From Azospirillum tabaci (GTDB lineage: Bacteria; Pseudomonadota; Alphaproteobacteria; Azospirillales; Azospirillaceae): a stretch of DNA of 64,000 nt. This document shows positions 1 to 7,906 of the stretch, piece by piece. Made by a program: the position numbers and the translations under genes. A model generated the notes under the pieces. That model was not told the DNA's origin and ran no database searches. It saw nothing but the letters and a program-made list of their open reading frames with translations. The stretch's first letter is position 1, and each line of letters opens with the position of its first letter. The DNA is taken from the NCBI RefSeq assembly GCF_014596085.1, contig NZ_JACCJY010000027.1, forward strand, positions 26,476 to 90,475, given 5' to 3'.

Positions 1-264
1 TTCCCGACCGCCGTGAACGACCAGATCACCGATTCCGTCACCCAGGCCAACACGAAGGTCCTGGGCGACGCTCCGGCGATCGCCATGGGCAACCTGTTCC
101 AGGCCACGGCCCAGGCGCTGGCCAACGCGGCGCACAACGCGACCAACAACCAGCAGCAGTCCTACGTGACCATGCAGGCCGCCACCACCATGGGCGTCGC
201 CACGCTCTATTCGATCGACACCGCCTCCACCGGCGTCGCCACCAAGTCGATCCTGGGGAGCTGA
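1..264 (+). CDS. RebB-family R-body structural protein (5' partial)
   Basis: The frame is open from base 1 (Phe-Pro-Thr-Ala-Val-Asn). By comparison with the two copies downstream, which begin Met-Ala-Phe-Pro-Thr-Ala, only two codons are missing. The GTG at 13 is therefore not the start. The product has the RebB-family ('killing trait') signature: QITDSV near the N-terminus, an AMGNL segment, an Ala/Asn/Gln-rich helix ending in QQQSYV, and a short LYSIDTAS tail. RebB-type proteins polymerise into R-bodies, coiled protein ribbons that extend like a spring. It is closest to the third copy at 718-990. The family call is from recognition of the sequence pattern; function in this organism is inferred. 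Confidence 0.85.
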   Translation, partial: FPTAVNDQITDSVTQANTKVLGDAPAIAMGNLFQATAQALANAAHNATNNQQQSYVTMQAATTMGVATLYSIDTASTGVATKSILGS

Positions 265-355
265 TGAGCCGACCGGCCAGGACCGGGCGCCTGCGGGCAT
301 CCGGAACGGGCCATCGGCCATCCATCCCGAACCATTCGCCAAGGAATAACGTCAG

Positions 356-622
356 ATGGCTTTCCCGACGGCAGTCAACAGCCAGATCACCGATTCCGTA
401 GCCCAGAGCAACGTCCAGGTCGTTGGCAGCTCGCCGGCGATCGCCATGGGCAACCTGTACCAGGCCACCGCCCAGGCGTTGGCCAACGCGGCCCACAACG
501 CGACCCTGGCGCAGCAGCAGATGTACGTCACGGCGCAGGCCGCCACGACGACGGGCGTCGCGATGCTCTACTCCATCGACACCGCGACCACCGGCGCCGC
601 CACGTCGAAGCTCCTCGGCTGA
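356..622 (+). CDS. RebB-family R-body structural protein, copy 2
   Basis: An 88-residue protein with ATG at 356 and an AAGGA ribosome site about 10 bases upstream. It shares with its neighbours the N-terminal MAFPTAVN/QITDSV block, the PAIAMGNL core, the ALANAAHNAT helix and the C-terminal LYSIDTAT segment. It differs from copies 1 and 3 mainly in the middle (LAQQQMYVTAQ rather than NNQQQSYV). Small size, absence of a signal peptide and tandem paralogy are typical of reb loci, where several non-identical Reb proteins co-assemble. It lies 91 bases after copy 1 on the same strand, probably in one operon. Specialised roles of the individual copies cannot be read from sequence. Confidence 0.87.
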   Translation: MAFPTAVNSQITDSVAQSNVQVVGSSPAIAMGNLYQATAQALANAAHNATLAQQQMYVTAQAATTTGVAMLYSIDTATTGAATSKLLG

Positions 623-717
623 CCGGACGGCGGACGCGGCACCCGCCGCCGTCCGCCGCCCGCCACCGGCGCTTTGGCCTCAAACCAACGCAACATCCGA
701 TGTAAGGAGCAAACACG

Positions 718-990
718 ATGGCTTTCCCGACCGCCCTGAACAACCAGATCACGGACTCGGTCTCCCAGGTCAACACCAAGGTCCTGGGCGACGCCCCGGC
801 CGTCGCGATGGGCAACCTGTTCGTCGCCACCAGCCAGGCGCTGTCGAACGCGGCCCACAACGCCACGAACAACCAGCAGCAGTCCTACGTGGTGATGCAG
901 GCGGCGACCACGCAGGGCCTGTCGACCCTGTACTCGGTGGACACGGCCTCGACCGGCGTCGCCACCACCCAGATCCTGGGTCTCTCCTAA
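718..990 (+). CDS. RebB-family R-body structural protein, copy 3
   Basis: A 90-residue Reb protein starting at ATG 718, with a TAAGGAG ribosome site about 9 bases upstream. It keeps the full family pattern: MAFPTALN, QITDSV, PAVAMGNL, ALSNAAHNAT, NNQQQSYV and LYSVDTAS. Its C-terminal half is almost the same as copy 1. Together the three copies look like recent tandem duplications within one R-body operon. The intervening spacers (about 90 bases each) contain only ribosome sites and no obvious terminators, so co-transcription is likely. Confidence 0.87.
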   Translation: MAFPTALNNQITDSVSQVNTKVLGDAPAVAMGNLFVATSQALSNAAHNATNNQQQSYVVMQAATTQGLSTLYSVDTASTGVATTQILGLS

Positions 991-1099
991 GGAGAGCGGG
1001 CGGGCCGCCCTCGGGACACCGGGGGCGGCCTCCGCCGCAGGTTGAAGCGCCCGGTCACGCATAAGCCTGTGGCGGGAGTCTGAAGGCTGGAGTGTGCGA

Positions 1100-1333
1100 A
1101 TGCCGGATGGAAGCTCCGCCAGCCTTGCCGGATCGGTCGCGGCGAACACGGCGATACCGCTTGGCCTGACCCCATCCCTGGCGATGGACATGACCTACGT
1201 CGCCATGGCCGACAGCCTCGGCCTGGCCATGCAGAACGCCGTCGCCAACCAGCAGCGCGCCCAGGTCATCACCGAAGCCGCGCTCGCCCAGGTCCTCACG
1301 CTGATCATCACCAAGGGAACCGCAAAATCATGA
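1100..1333 (+). CDS. Divergent RebB-like protein
   Basis: A 77-residue product. I chose ATG 1100 because GGAG lies 7 bases upstream; GTG 1094 is an alternative. The plan is Reb-like but divergent: an N-terminal Ser/Ala segment, then PSLAMDMTYVAMADSLGLAM, QNAVANQQRA and an Ala/Leu-rich end. AMxxxYxAxAxSLxLAMQNAVxxQQ parallels AMGNLxQATAQALxNAAHNATxxQQ in the canonical copies. Its TGA overlaps the ATG of the next gene (ATGA at 1330-1333), implying translational coupling and a fixed ratio of the two products. It may be a minor subunit or a ribbon nucleator, which is inference. Confidence 0.7.
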   Translation: MPDGSSASLAGSVAANTAIPLGLTPSLAMDMTYVAMADSLGLAMQNAVANQQRAQVITEAALAQVLTLIITKGTAKS

Positions 1334-1839
1334 GCGACGAAGGCACCGTGAACACCCAGGTGATCGACGCGACGTCGGACATCGTCACGCTTCTGACGGG
1401 ACAGTCCCCCGCGCAGTCGTTCGCCATGCTCGACGCCGTGATGGTCGAGACGCTCGGCATGGCGATGCACAACGCCGTGCACCGCCAGCAGAACGCCGGC
1501 ATGGTCAATTCCGCCGCGGTCACCGCCGCCTGCGCCAAGATGCTGGCCGTGCCCTTCCCCACCACGCCCCCGCCGCCCCCCTCGGGCTCGTCCACGTCGG
1601 GGGGCAACGCGTCGCCGCTGCAGCCGCTGACGCCGCTGCTGACGACCTCGCTCACCACCCTGCCCTCCACCGTCGCCGGCGGTACTGGAAACAGCACCGT
1701 CGCCGGCGGAACCGGCAATGGCACCGTCAGCGGCGGCACCGTCAGCGGCGGCGCCGGCAACAGCACCGTCGCCGGCGGAAACGGAAATAGCACCATCGCC
1801 GGAGCGGCCGGCAACGGCACCATCAGCGGCGGGTCGTGA
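1330..1839 (+). CDS. RebB-like protein with glycine/asparagine/threonine repeat tail
   Basis: A 169-residue protein starting inside the stop codon of the previous gene. Residues 1 to about 80 are Reb-like (VNTQVIDAT, SFAMLDAVMVETLGMAMHNAVHRQQNAGM). A proline/serine-rich linker follows at about 81-115. The rest is an imperfect repeat with units such as AGGTGNSTV, AGGTGNGTV, AGNSTV, AGGNGNSTI and AGAAGNGTI. No ordinary Reb protein carries such a tail to my knowledge. The low-complexity Gly/Asn/Ser/Thr repeat resembles surface or amyloid-like repeats and could be a cap, linker or attachment region. The domain role is inference; the repeat itself is directly visible. Confidence 0.7.
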   Translation: MSDEGTVNTQVIDATSDIVTLLTGQSPAQSFAMLDAVMVETLGMAMHNAVHRQQNAGMVNSAAVTAACAKMLAVPFPTTPPPPPSGSSTSGGNASPLQPLTPLLTTSLTTLPSTVAGGTGNSTVAGGTGNGTVSGGTVSGGAGNSTVAGGNGNSTIAGAAGNGTISGGS

Positions 1840-1900
1840 TTGACCCAGCGCCCATCCCCCAGCGGCCGGCCTTCCAGGCCACAACGAGCAAGGAGCCTTC

Positions 1901-2251
1901 ATGTCGGAGCCCACGAAGGTCAATGCGCAGATCATTGACGTCATAAACCAGACGCAGACGGCGACCATGAGCCAGCAGGTCGTCACCACCAGCGGCGCGG
2001 GGAAAGCCTATCAGGCGGTCGCCCAGTCCACGGCCATGGCCGTGCAGGACGCGACGGACACGCTGCGCAACGTCTCGACCATCGCCACCACGGCGATCGG
2101 TGTCGCGATGGCGCAGCTTCTGGCGACGGGCGACCCGAAATACGTCACCGCCCTGACCCAGGCCCAGGGAATGATGACGAGCGCCGCCAACGACTTCACC
2201 AGCATCGGTACCGCGGCCTCCACGGTCCTGAATAGCTTCCCGTCGAGCTGA
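1901..2251 (+). CDS. RebB-like protein, longer variant
   Basis: A 116-residue protein at ATG 1901 with AAGGAG 5 bases upstream. It begins VNAQIIDVINQTQTATM, matching the VNxQIxDxV opening of the other Reb proteins. It continues with SGAGKAYQAVAQSTAMAVQDATDTLRNVS, the same AYQAxAQSxAMAVQxA helix pattern. The C-terminus is extended by about 30 residues relative to the canonical copies. No signal peptide or transmembrane segment is visible. It is the sixth Reb-type gene in the locus and the last before two proteins that lack the pattern. Confidence 0.72.
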   Translation: MSEPTKVNAQIIDVINQTQTATMSQQVVTTSGAGKAYQAVAQSTAMAVQDATDTLRNVSTIATTAIGVAMAQLLATGDPKYVTALTQAQGMMTSAANDFTSIGTAASTVLNSFPSS

Positions 2252-2273
2252 CCCTTACGCAGGTGTCCCCACC

Positions 2274-3350
2274 ATGACCGTCTCTGTCGCCAACAAGATG
2301 ATCCAGAACCGCGCCGGGCTCACCGACCTGGGGCGGCTTGCGCTCGCCTTCATCGATGGCGGGTCGGAGTGGCTCGACTGGGCCATCAGCAACGCCGGTC
2401 CGCGCTACGATTTCCCGGACGAGAGCACGCTCGTGGAGCAGGTCCAGCAGGGTCTTCACGCGACGCGGCTGGCCCTGTTGCCCACCATGAAGCTGATGGT
2501 CAGCCCGGTGAAGCTGATGACGCTGGGAGTGGACAGCCTGCGCACGCTGGCCGACGCCGAATCCGGCGACACCAGCGCCACGGTGTCGGCCCAGGTCAAG
2601 CGCATCCTCGCCGACCACAATCTCCTGACGCAGGACGACTTCGCCGCCGGCGCGTCCTTCCTCGCCGGGCTGGGAGTCTCCGGGGCTCCGGTCTTCCAGT
2701 TCATGGGCTTCGACGAGCAGCTGGCGGTGCAGGAGTTGCTCTACCGCAAGGAAAGCCAGGGAACGGCGAACCCCGAGCTTCAGAAGGAGGCGGCCGCCTT
2801 CGCGGTGGATCAGGCGCGCACCGTGCAGGAATTCGCGGACTACTATCAGTTCTATCTGATCTACGTGAACCGGCTGGGCTCCCTGACCGCGACGCCGGAC
2901 GACCGGAAGAAGCGGGCCGGCGGTGCGCTGGAAACCATCCTGCCGCAGCTCTTCGGCTTTCTGGAATGCCCGCAGGTCGGCCCGCTGGCCGCTCCGGCGG
3001 AGGTGGCGCGGGCCGTCTCCAGCTGGCAGAAGCGCGGCCGGCCGATCGGCTTCGCCCGCCTGTCGGACGGGGCGCTGCAGATCGTCCGCGACACCGCCTT
3101 CCGGGACGAGACCGGCGACGCGGTGCGGGTTCTGGTCGCCGGCTATCTGGCCGGGGCGCAGGCGCTGCTGTCGGCGACGCCGCCGCAGCGCGGCATCATG
3201 GGCCAGGACGGCGCGTCCTGCCTGTTTCCCGTCTTCGGCAAAGGCAATCAGGCAGAAATCCAGATGGGGTCCGCGGGGGTGATCTCGCTGCGCTGCTTTC
3301 GCCCCGATCCCCCCGCCGCCACCACGGCAACCACCACCGCCGCCGCCTGA
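2274..3350 (+). CDS. R-body locus protein of unknown function (358 aa)
   Basis: ATG 2274 lies 22 bases after the preceding Reb-like gene, so it is very probably in the same transcript. I do not recognise a family. The protein appears soluble and alpha-helical without signal peptide. Residues about 55-85 are hydrophobic/Leu-Met rich (LALLPTMKLMVSPVKLMTL). A helical middle contains DQARTVQEFADYYQFYLIYVNRL, and an Ala-rich segment VRVLVAGYLAGAQALL lies near residue 300. It ends in a Pro/Ala/Thr tail. Position suggests an assembly factor, chaperone or minor component of the R-body; this is inference from context only. Confidence 0.6.
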   Translation: MTVSVANKMIQNRAGLTDLGRLALAFIDGGSEWLDWAISNAGPRYDFPDESTLVEQVQQGLHATRLALLPTMKLMVSPVKLMTLGVDSLRTLADAESGDTSATVSAQVKRILADHNLLTQDDFAAGASFLAGLGVSGAPVFQFMGFDEQLAVQELLYRKESQGTANPELQKEAAAFAVDQARTVQEFADYYQFYLIYVNRLGSLTATPDDRKKRAGGALETILPQLFGFLECPQVGPLAAPAEVARAVSSWQKRGRPIGFARLSDGALQIVRDTAFRDETGDAVRVLVAGYLAGAQALLSATPPQRGIMGQDGASCLFPVFGKGNQAEIQMGSAGVISLRCFRPDPPAATTATTTAAA

Positions 3351-3487
3351 CTCGCGTCAACAGGCTGTGACCGAGGCGGCCCCGTCTGCACCGCCTTCTG
3401 CGCCATCCACGCCGACCCCAGCAGCGGAAACTTTGGCGCCGGCGGCACGCGCGCCACAAAACCAAACCGGACGAAGGAGATCGAAGG

Positions 3488-3994
3488 ATGGGCGTTTCCC
3501 AGCCCCCCAGCAGCCCGAACCCTGAGGCGCCGGACACGTCGGCTCCGGCCGCGCCCGCGGCGAGCGGGCCGCCGGCCGACGCGGCGCCCGATACGGCGCC
3601 GTTCGAGGCGGGCGCCAAGACGCCCGCCGAGATCGCCAGCGCGCTGCTCGACCACGCGGTCAAGAGCGTGAACGCCGCCGCCGAGCAGGCGCTGGCCGCC
3701 GTCGAACAGGCCATCCAGCTCGCCGGCCACGCGGTGGAGGCGATCCCCGGCCTGACCGCGCACCCCGGCGGTCACGCCGACGAACAGGGCGCGATGTCCC
3801 AGGCGAGCGAGGCGATGTCGCAGGCGCTCCAGGCCGCCAGCGGAGCCGGCGCCGGGGGGCAGGCGATGCAGCAGGCCAGCGAGCAGCAGCAGAAGGCCGT
3901 CGCCGCGGCCAACGAGGCGGCGCAGCAGGCCATGGCCGCGGCCAGCGCCCAGATCGCCCGGGCGATGAACAGCAAGGGCGACCCGGCCCTTTAG
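3488..3994 (+). CDS. Ala/Gln-rich Reb-locus protein
   Basis: A 168-residue protein with AAGGAG 8 bases before ATG 3488. Residues 1 to about 50 form a Pro/Ala/Ser-rich disordered leader. The rest is helix-forming and rich in Ala, Gln and Glu (AAAEQALAAVEQAIQ, SEAMSQALQAAS, AMQQASEQQQKAVAAANEAAQQAMAAA). The AM-x-x-AL and QQQ spacing recalls the Reb core helix, so it may be a very divergent Reb-like protein or a coiled-coil partner. Composition this biased makes homology uncertain. It is preceded by a 137-base spacer with no obvious terminator. Confidence 0.55.
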   Translation: MGVSQPPSSPNPEAPDTSAPAAPAASGPPADAAPDTAPFEAGAKTPAEIASALLDHAVKSVNAAAEQALAAVEQAIQLAGHAVEAIPGLTAHPGGHADEQGAMSQASEAMSQALQAASGAGAGGQAMQQASEQQQKAVAAANEAAQQAMAAASAQIARAMNSKGDPAL

Positions 3995-4145
3995 TCCGCC
4001 GCCACCGACCTGCCGCCCCGGAGTGACCGCGACGCGGCACGGTCTGCCGGCGCGCGCGGGACGGAGGCGTTTCCGCCCGTCTGCGAACCTGGGCGCAAAC
4101 ACCGCTCCCAAACCGAGCCACAAACCGAGACGAAGGACATCCCGC

Positions 4146-7100
4146 ATGCCGTCCCGCACGCGCCGGAGATTGATCGTTGTCGCGCCCGGAACCCCGCCGT
4201 CCACCCCGGTGGAGGCGAGCATGGACGCGTTGGCCGCCGCCGCGACGCAGGCGCTGGGTTTGCCAATCGTTCCGGCAACCCAGCGCGACGCCACGCGCGG
4301 CTGGACCGCAGCCGCCGTCCACCCGCTCCAGCCGTCCCAAACCGCATGGCTGCGGATGGTGCGCGGGGCGTCCTTCGGGATCGGGGCGCCCGGCGAGCGC
4401 GCCGCCGTCGAGACCGCCGCTATGGAGCGGCTGTTCGTCGCGGGCGAGGACACACCGGCCCTGCTGGGCGTGCCGCCCGGAGCGGTCTATGAAGGCGAAG
4501 GCTATCCCCTTCCCGACGACCGGCTGAACGGCGCCCGGCGGATGCTGAAGCAGGCGCTGCGCACCATCGGCGAGGCGAAGGACGGCCTGCCCATCGAGGG
4601 GGACGGCATTTCGCGCCGGCTGCGCGCCGTCCGCGACATTCTGCTGCCGCTGGCCGAGGCGTTGGCCGGACCAGCGGAGGCCGGCGGTGTCGCCCCCTTC
4701 GCCGAGGAACGGCGCCAGCTTATCGGCCTCGACCAGGACATGGCGGCGGCGCGGAACTGGGACGCGGTGGAAGCCATCGCGGCGGGACTCGCTCTGGTCG
4801 CCGACACGCTGGGCGACGCCGCGCAGGCCGCCGCGGGCGTCCAGCTGTCCTACGCCGCCGAAGCCGCCTGCCGCCTCCGGCTCGCCGTCCGGTTCAAGGT
4901 CCGGTACGACGTCCGCCTTCCCGCGGACCGTCTGGCCGCCGCCGACCGCGCTCTGACGCGCCTTCTCAACGGCGGCTATCCCCAACTGGCCGGCTGGCTG
5001 CGCGACCGGATGCGGGCGCTGGCGCAGCGGGTGGCGGAGATCGACCCGTCCGGCAACAGCCGTTTCGTCGTGCTGGAGGACGGAAGCGACGGTGCCCGCG
5101 GCTGGACCGCCCGGCTTCTCATCAACCCCGGTCTGCCGGCGCCGGCCTGGTTCGCCCTGTTCCAGCGCCTGCACAACGTCTTTCTCATGGCGCTGTTCGC
5201 GCTCAAACTGGAACTGTACGGGCTGCTGCACCGGCTGGCCGGGGCGCCACCCGCGGCAGACCCGGCGGCGGATGGGGCCGCCGGGGGCCTGGAGAAGGCC
5301 GACGGCCGGGAACCGGCGGAGTATGGACGCAACGGCTGCGCCGCCGTGCTGGTCGACGTGGGCATTCCCCGCCACGGCACGCTGGCCCTCCAGCAGCAAT
5401 GGCGGCGTTTCACCGGCGACGTCCGGGTCGAGGACGGCCTGCCGCGTCCCGGAATGGCCTACCGCATCACCTCGGCCCTGCGGGCGGTCAACGCCCTGTG
5501 CCAGTCCACGACCCCGCCGCAGAACGCCGCGCCGGCGCTGATCGCGCGGCTGCAAGGCCTGCTGGCCAATCGGGACCAGGCCACGGCGGACGGCATCGCG
5601 GCGATCCGCGCCCGCATCCGGGAGGGTGTCGTCCCCCTGTCCCTGAAGGCCATCGACGGGCTTGGCGACGCCGCGGTGCAGCGGCTTCTCGTCGTGATGC
5701 TGGAGCAGGTCTGCCAGGGCTACGGGCTTGCCACGGACTCGGCGCTGGCGGCGGCCTTCGACGGCTGGTTCGCCGCCAAGGTCCCCGGCTACGCGACTCT
5801 GACCGCCCTTCCCGCCGAGGTTGCCGACTCCATCACGGCGGCCAAGGACCGGGGCGCGTGGAGCGACGGGGCCGCGGCCATCGCGGACGCGGTGGGCTTC
5901 GGCCTGTGGGTGTCGATGACCATGGAAAGCCATCTGGCGAAACGCGCGTCCTTCCTGGGCGCGTGCTTCGGCGACACGGACAGGCTGCTGCGCCGCCTCA
6001 CCGCCCAGCCCTCCTCGGCGGGGGCGCTGCCGGACCCGGCGATCCAGCCGGTGATCGAGGGTCCCTGGGCGGCGGCGCTGCATCTCGACCATTGCTGGCC
6101 GCGCGAGGGCTATGGCGAATCGGCCGCCCCCGTCGACATCCTTCTCCGGGACGGCAAGGCCGGGCGCCAGCCCAACGAGATCCTCACCGCCGTCGCCTCC
6201 CTCGTCGAGGATTGGTTGGCCACCCAACGCAGCGGTTTCGCGCTGAGGCGTGACGGTGGTGGGCTGGCCATCGTCTGGAACGCCGAGACGGAGCTCGCCC
6301 CTTTCCGCTACCGCCCGGTCGCGGCCACGGTGTCCGTGACGGCCGCGGCGCAAGGCGGACCGCCCCCGTCGCTGGTCAACGGGCTGCCCGTCGCCGCCCT
6401 GTCCGAGACGATCCGGTCGGTCCGCGAGAGCGTGGCGCGGACGGACGATTACGCCGTCCACAGCCGGCTGGCCGGAACGCTGAACGCCCTGACCGCCGCC
6501 AGCCTGCGCGACGGCGCGCCGGAGGGCGCCGACCCGTCGGTGAAGGCGCTGCGTCAGGGCCGGTGCCGCCATCTGATGCTGTGCAGCGCGGAGCTGGCGC
6601 AGGGCGCCACCGCCGACTACCCGCGGAGCTATTACCCCGACGACGCCTTCCGGATCGTGCTCGGCGCCAATCCGGTGGAGGTCGGGCACTGGCTCTCCCT
6701 GCCCATTGGGAAGGCTGCGGACCGCACCCTGGATCTGCTGGTCGTCAATCAAGGAAGCGGCGGCATCGACCGTCTGTCGCCGGGGCCTTGGACGGTGGAG
6801 GCGATGGTCCGCAACATCGTGGCGCCGCTGAAGCGGTCGGGAGTGGACGTCCGCACCATCCTGCTGGATCACCCCATGTCAGCGGCGATGATCCCGGCCT
6901 TCCAGCCGCTGTGCGCACCGGACGGCCGGATCATCGGGACGCTGTACGGGGCCGGCGTCCCCGTTATGGACCGCGCCCTGTGGGAGGCCGGCCGGCCGGC
7001 GCTTTCCGAAGGGGACGCGAAAGCCCTCGACCGCTTGATCGACGAGCAAATCGGGCGGCTGAGCGCGGGCCTGACGGGGCGGATCCATCTGAACGATTTC

Positions 7101-7754
7101 CTCGCCGCGTCCGACGCGATGATCCATGCCCATCTGGCCGAGCATCCGGACGGACAGGGGGCCGTGTCCCTGCTGCGCTGCCTGAAGCCGATCGGCGACA
7201 CGCTGAGCGACCCCGATGCGCCGCTCGACCGCATCGAAGCCATGGTGCGGACGCTGCGCGGCAATTCCCTGTCCCGGTCCCTTCCCTGGACCGATTTCGC
7301 CGACGCCGACAAGGCCGTGCTGGAGGGCTTCCCGACGGAAGCCGGGAGCATGACCGCGGACTCGCTGGGGCAACTTCGCGACCGGCTGCGCCGCCGCGTG
7401 ACGGAGGTCCTCACCGATCCCGCCTGGAAGATCGCCCTCGACCCGGCGGCGCTGGAGGCCCTGCCCCTGTTCGGGTCGCCGGACAGCCTGTGGGGCCGGA
7501 TCGGCAGCCGCTGGGCCAATCTGCTGGCCCTCGATCCCGGCCTGTCGCGCTGCCCGTCCAGCGTCGCTCTCTACGACGCGCGGACCGGCCAGCTCCGCCT
7601 CGACGCCGCGTTCAACGCCTTCGACGGCAAGCTGGAGGAAACGCTCCGCCGGGCGGCGCCGGGCGCGGACCGGGAAGCCGCCGAATGCGTGGCCGACCTG
7701 CGCTACGGCCAGGACTCCATCCCCCTTCAGTGGGTCGAGAGCTGCTGGCAGTAG
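4146..7754 (+). CDS. Large unrecognised protein of the R-body locus (1202 aa)
   Basis: I placed the start at ATG 4146, with AAGGA 8 bases upstream; the frame is open further back to 4023 but without a ribosome site. The product is large and probably cytosolic (no signal peptide, no convincing membrane helices apart from a hydrophobic stretch near FLMALFALKLELYGLL). I cannot assign a family. The C-terminal third has alternating strand/helix character, for example LDLLVVNQGSGG, VRTILLDHPMSAAMIPAF and GRIIGTLYGAGVPVMD, suggesting an alpha/beta enzyme-like fold. It lies between the Reb genes and the nuclease-like gene on the same strand, so it may belong to the R-body system as loader, scaffold or effector. 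That role is inference. Confidence 0.6.
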   Translation: MPSRTRRRLIVVAPGTPPSTPVEASMDALAAAATQALGLPIVPATQRDATRGWTAAAVHPLQPSQTAWLRMVRGASFGIGAPGERAAVETAAMERLFVAGEDTPALLGVPPGAVYEGEGYPLPDDRLNGARRMLKQALRTIGEAKDGLPIEGDGISRRLRAVRDILLPLAEALAGPAEAGGVAPFAEERRQLIGLDQDMAAARNWDAVEAIAAGLALVADTLGDAAQAAAGVQLSYAAEAACRLRLAVRFKVRYDVRLPADRLAAADRALTRLLNGGYPQLAGWLRDRMRALAQRVAEIDPSGNSRFVVLEDGSDGARGWTARLLINPGLPAPAWFALFQRLHNVFLMALFALKLELYGLLHRLAGAPPAADPAADGAAGGLEKADGREPAEYGRNGCAAVLVDVGIPRHGTLALQQQWRRFTGDVRVEDGLPRPGMAYRITSALRAVNALCQSTTPPQNAAPALIARLQGLLANRDQATADGIAAIRARIREGVVPLSLKAIDGLGDAAVQRLLVVMLEQVCQGYGLATDSALAAAFDGWFAAKVPGYATLTALPAEVADSITAAKDRGAWSDGAAAIADAVGFGLWVSMTMESHLAKRASFLGACFGDTDRLLRRLTAQPSSAGALPDPAIQPVIEGPWAAALHLDHCWPREGYGESAAPVDILLRDGKAGRQPNEILTAVASLVEDWLATQRSGFALRRDGGGLAIVWNAETELAPFRYRPVAATVSVTAAAQGGPPPSLVNGLPVAALSETIRSVRESVARTDDYAVHSRLAGTLNALTAASLRDGAPEGADPSVKALRQGRCRHLMLCSAELAQGATADYPRSYYPDDAFRIVLGANPVEVGHWLSLPIGKAADRTLDLLVVNQGSGGIDRLSPGPWTVEAMVRNIVAPLKRSGVDVRTILLDHPMSAAMIPAFQPLCAPDGRIIGTLYGAGVPVMDRALWEAGRPALSEGDAKALDRLIDEQIGRLSAGLTGRIHLNDFLAASDAMIHAHLAEHPDGQGAVSLLRCLKPIGDTLSDPDAPLDRIEAMVRTLRGNSLSRSLPWTDFADADKAVLEGFPTEAGSMTADSLGQLRDRLRRRVTEVLTDPAWKIALDPAALEALPLFGSPDSLWGRIGSRWANLLALDPGLSRCPSSVALYDARTGQLRLDAAFNAFDGKLEETLRRAAPGADREAAECVADLRYGQDSIPLQWVESCWQ

Positions 7755-7906
7755 TCACGCCCTTGGCGGTGTGCGGCGGGCTCCATCCGCGCCGCATACG
7801 CTGGCCGCCGATCCTTCCCCTTGCGGACAACACCCGCCGCCACGGTGCCGGCGATCCACCCGACCTGGGCGACAGGCCGGAGCGGGCACAGAATGGAGAA
7901 ATTATC

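Noticed and set aside
1680..1835. CRISPR-like or tandem DNA repeat
   Set aside because: The repeats are coding, in frame and imperfect, encoding the Gly/Asn/Ser/Thr tail; there are no unique spacers.
3660..6872. 1070-codon open frame on the minus strand opposite the large R-body-locus gene
   Set aside because: Composition is Arg/Gly/Pro-rich as expected of a GC-rich antisense frame. It has no domains, and the plus-strand gene has a ribosome site and natural composition.
6563..7906. N-terminal extension of the AT-rich nuclease-like gene
   Set aside because: The frame is open upstream but overlaps the 1202-residue gene in another frame and is Arg/Gly-rich. ATG 7907 has a good ribosome site and marks the composition change.
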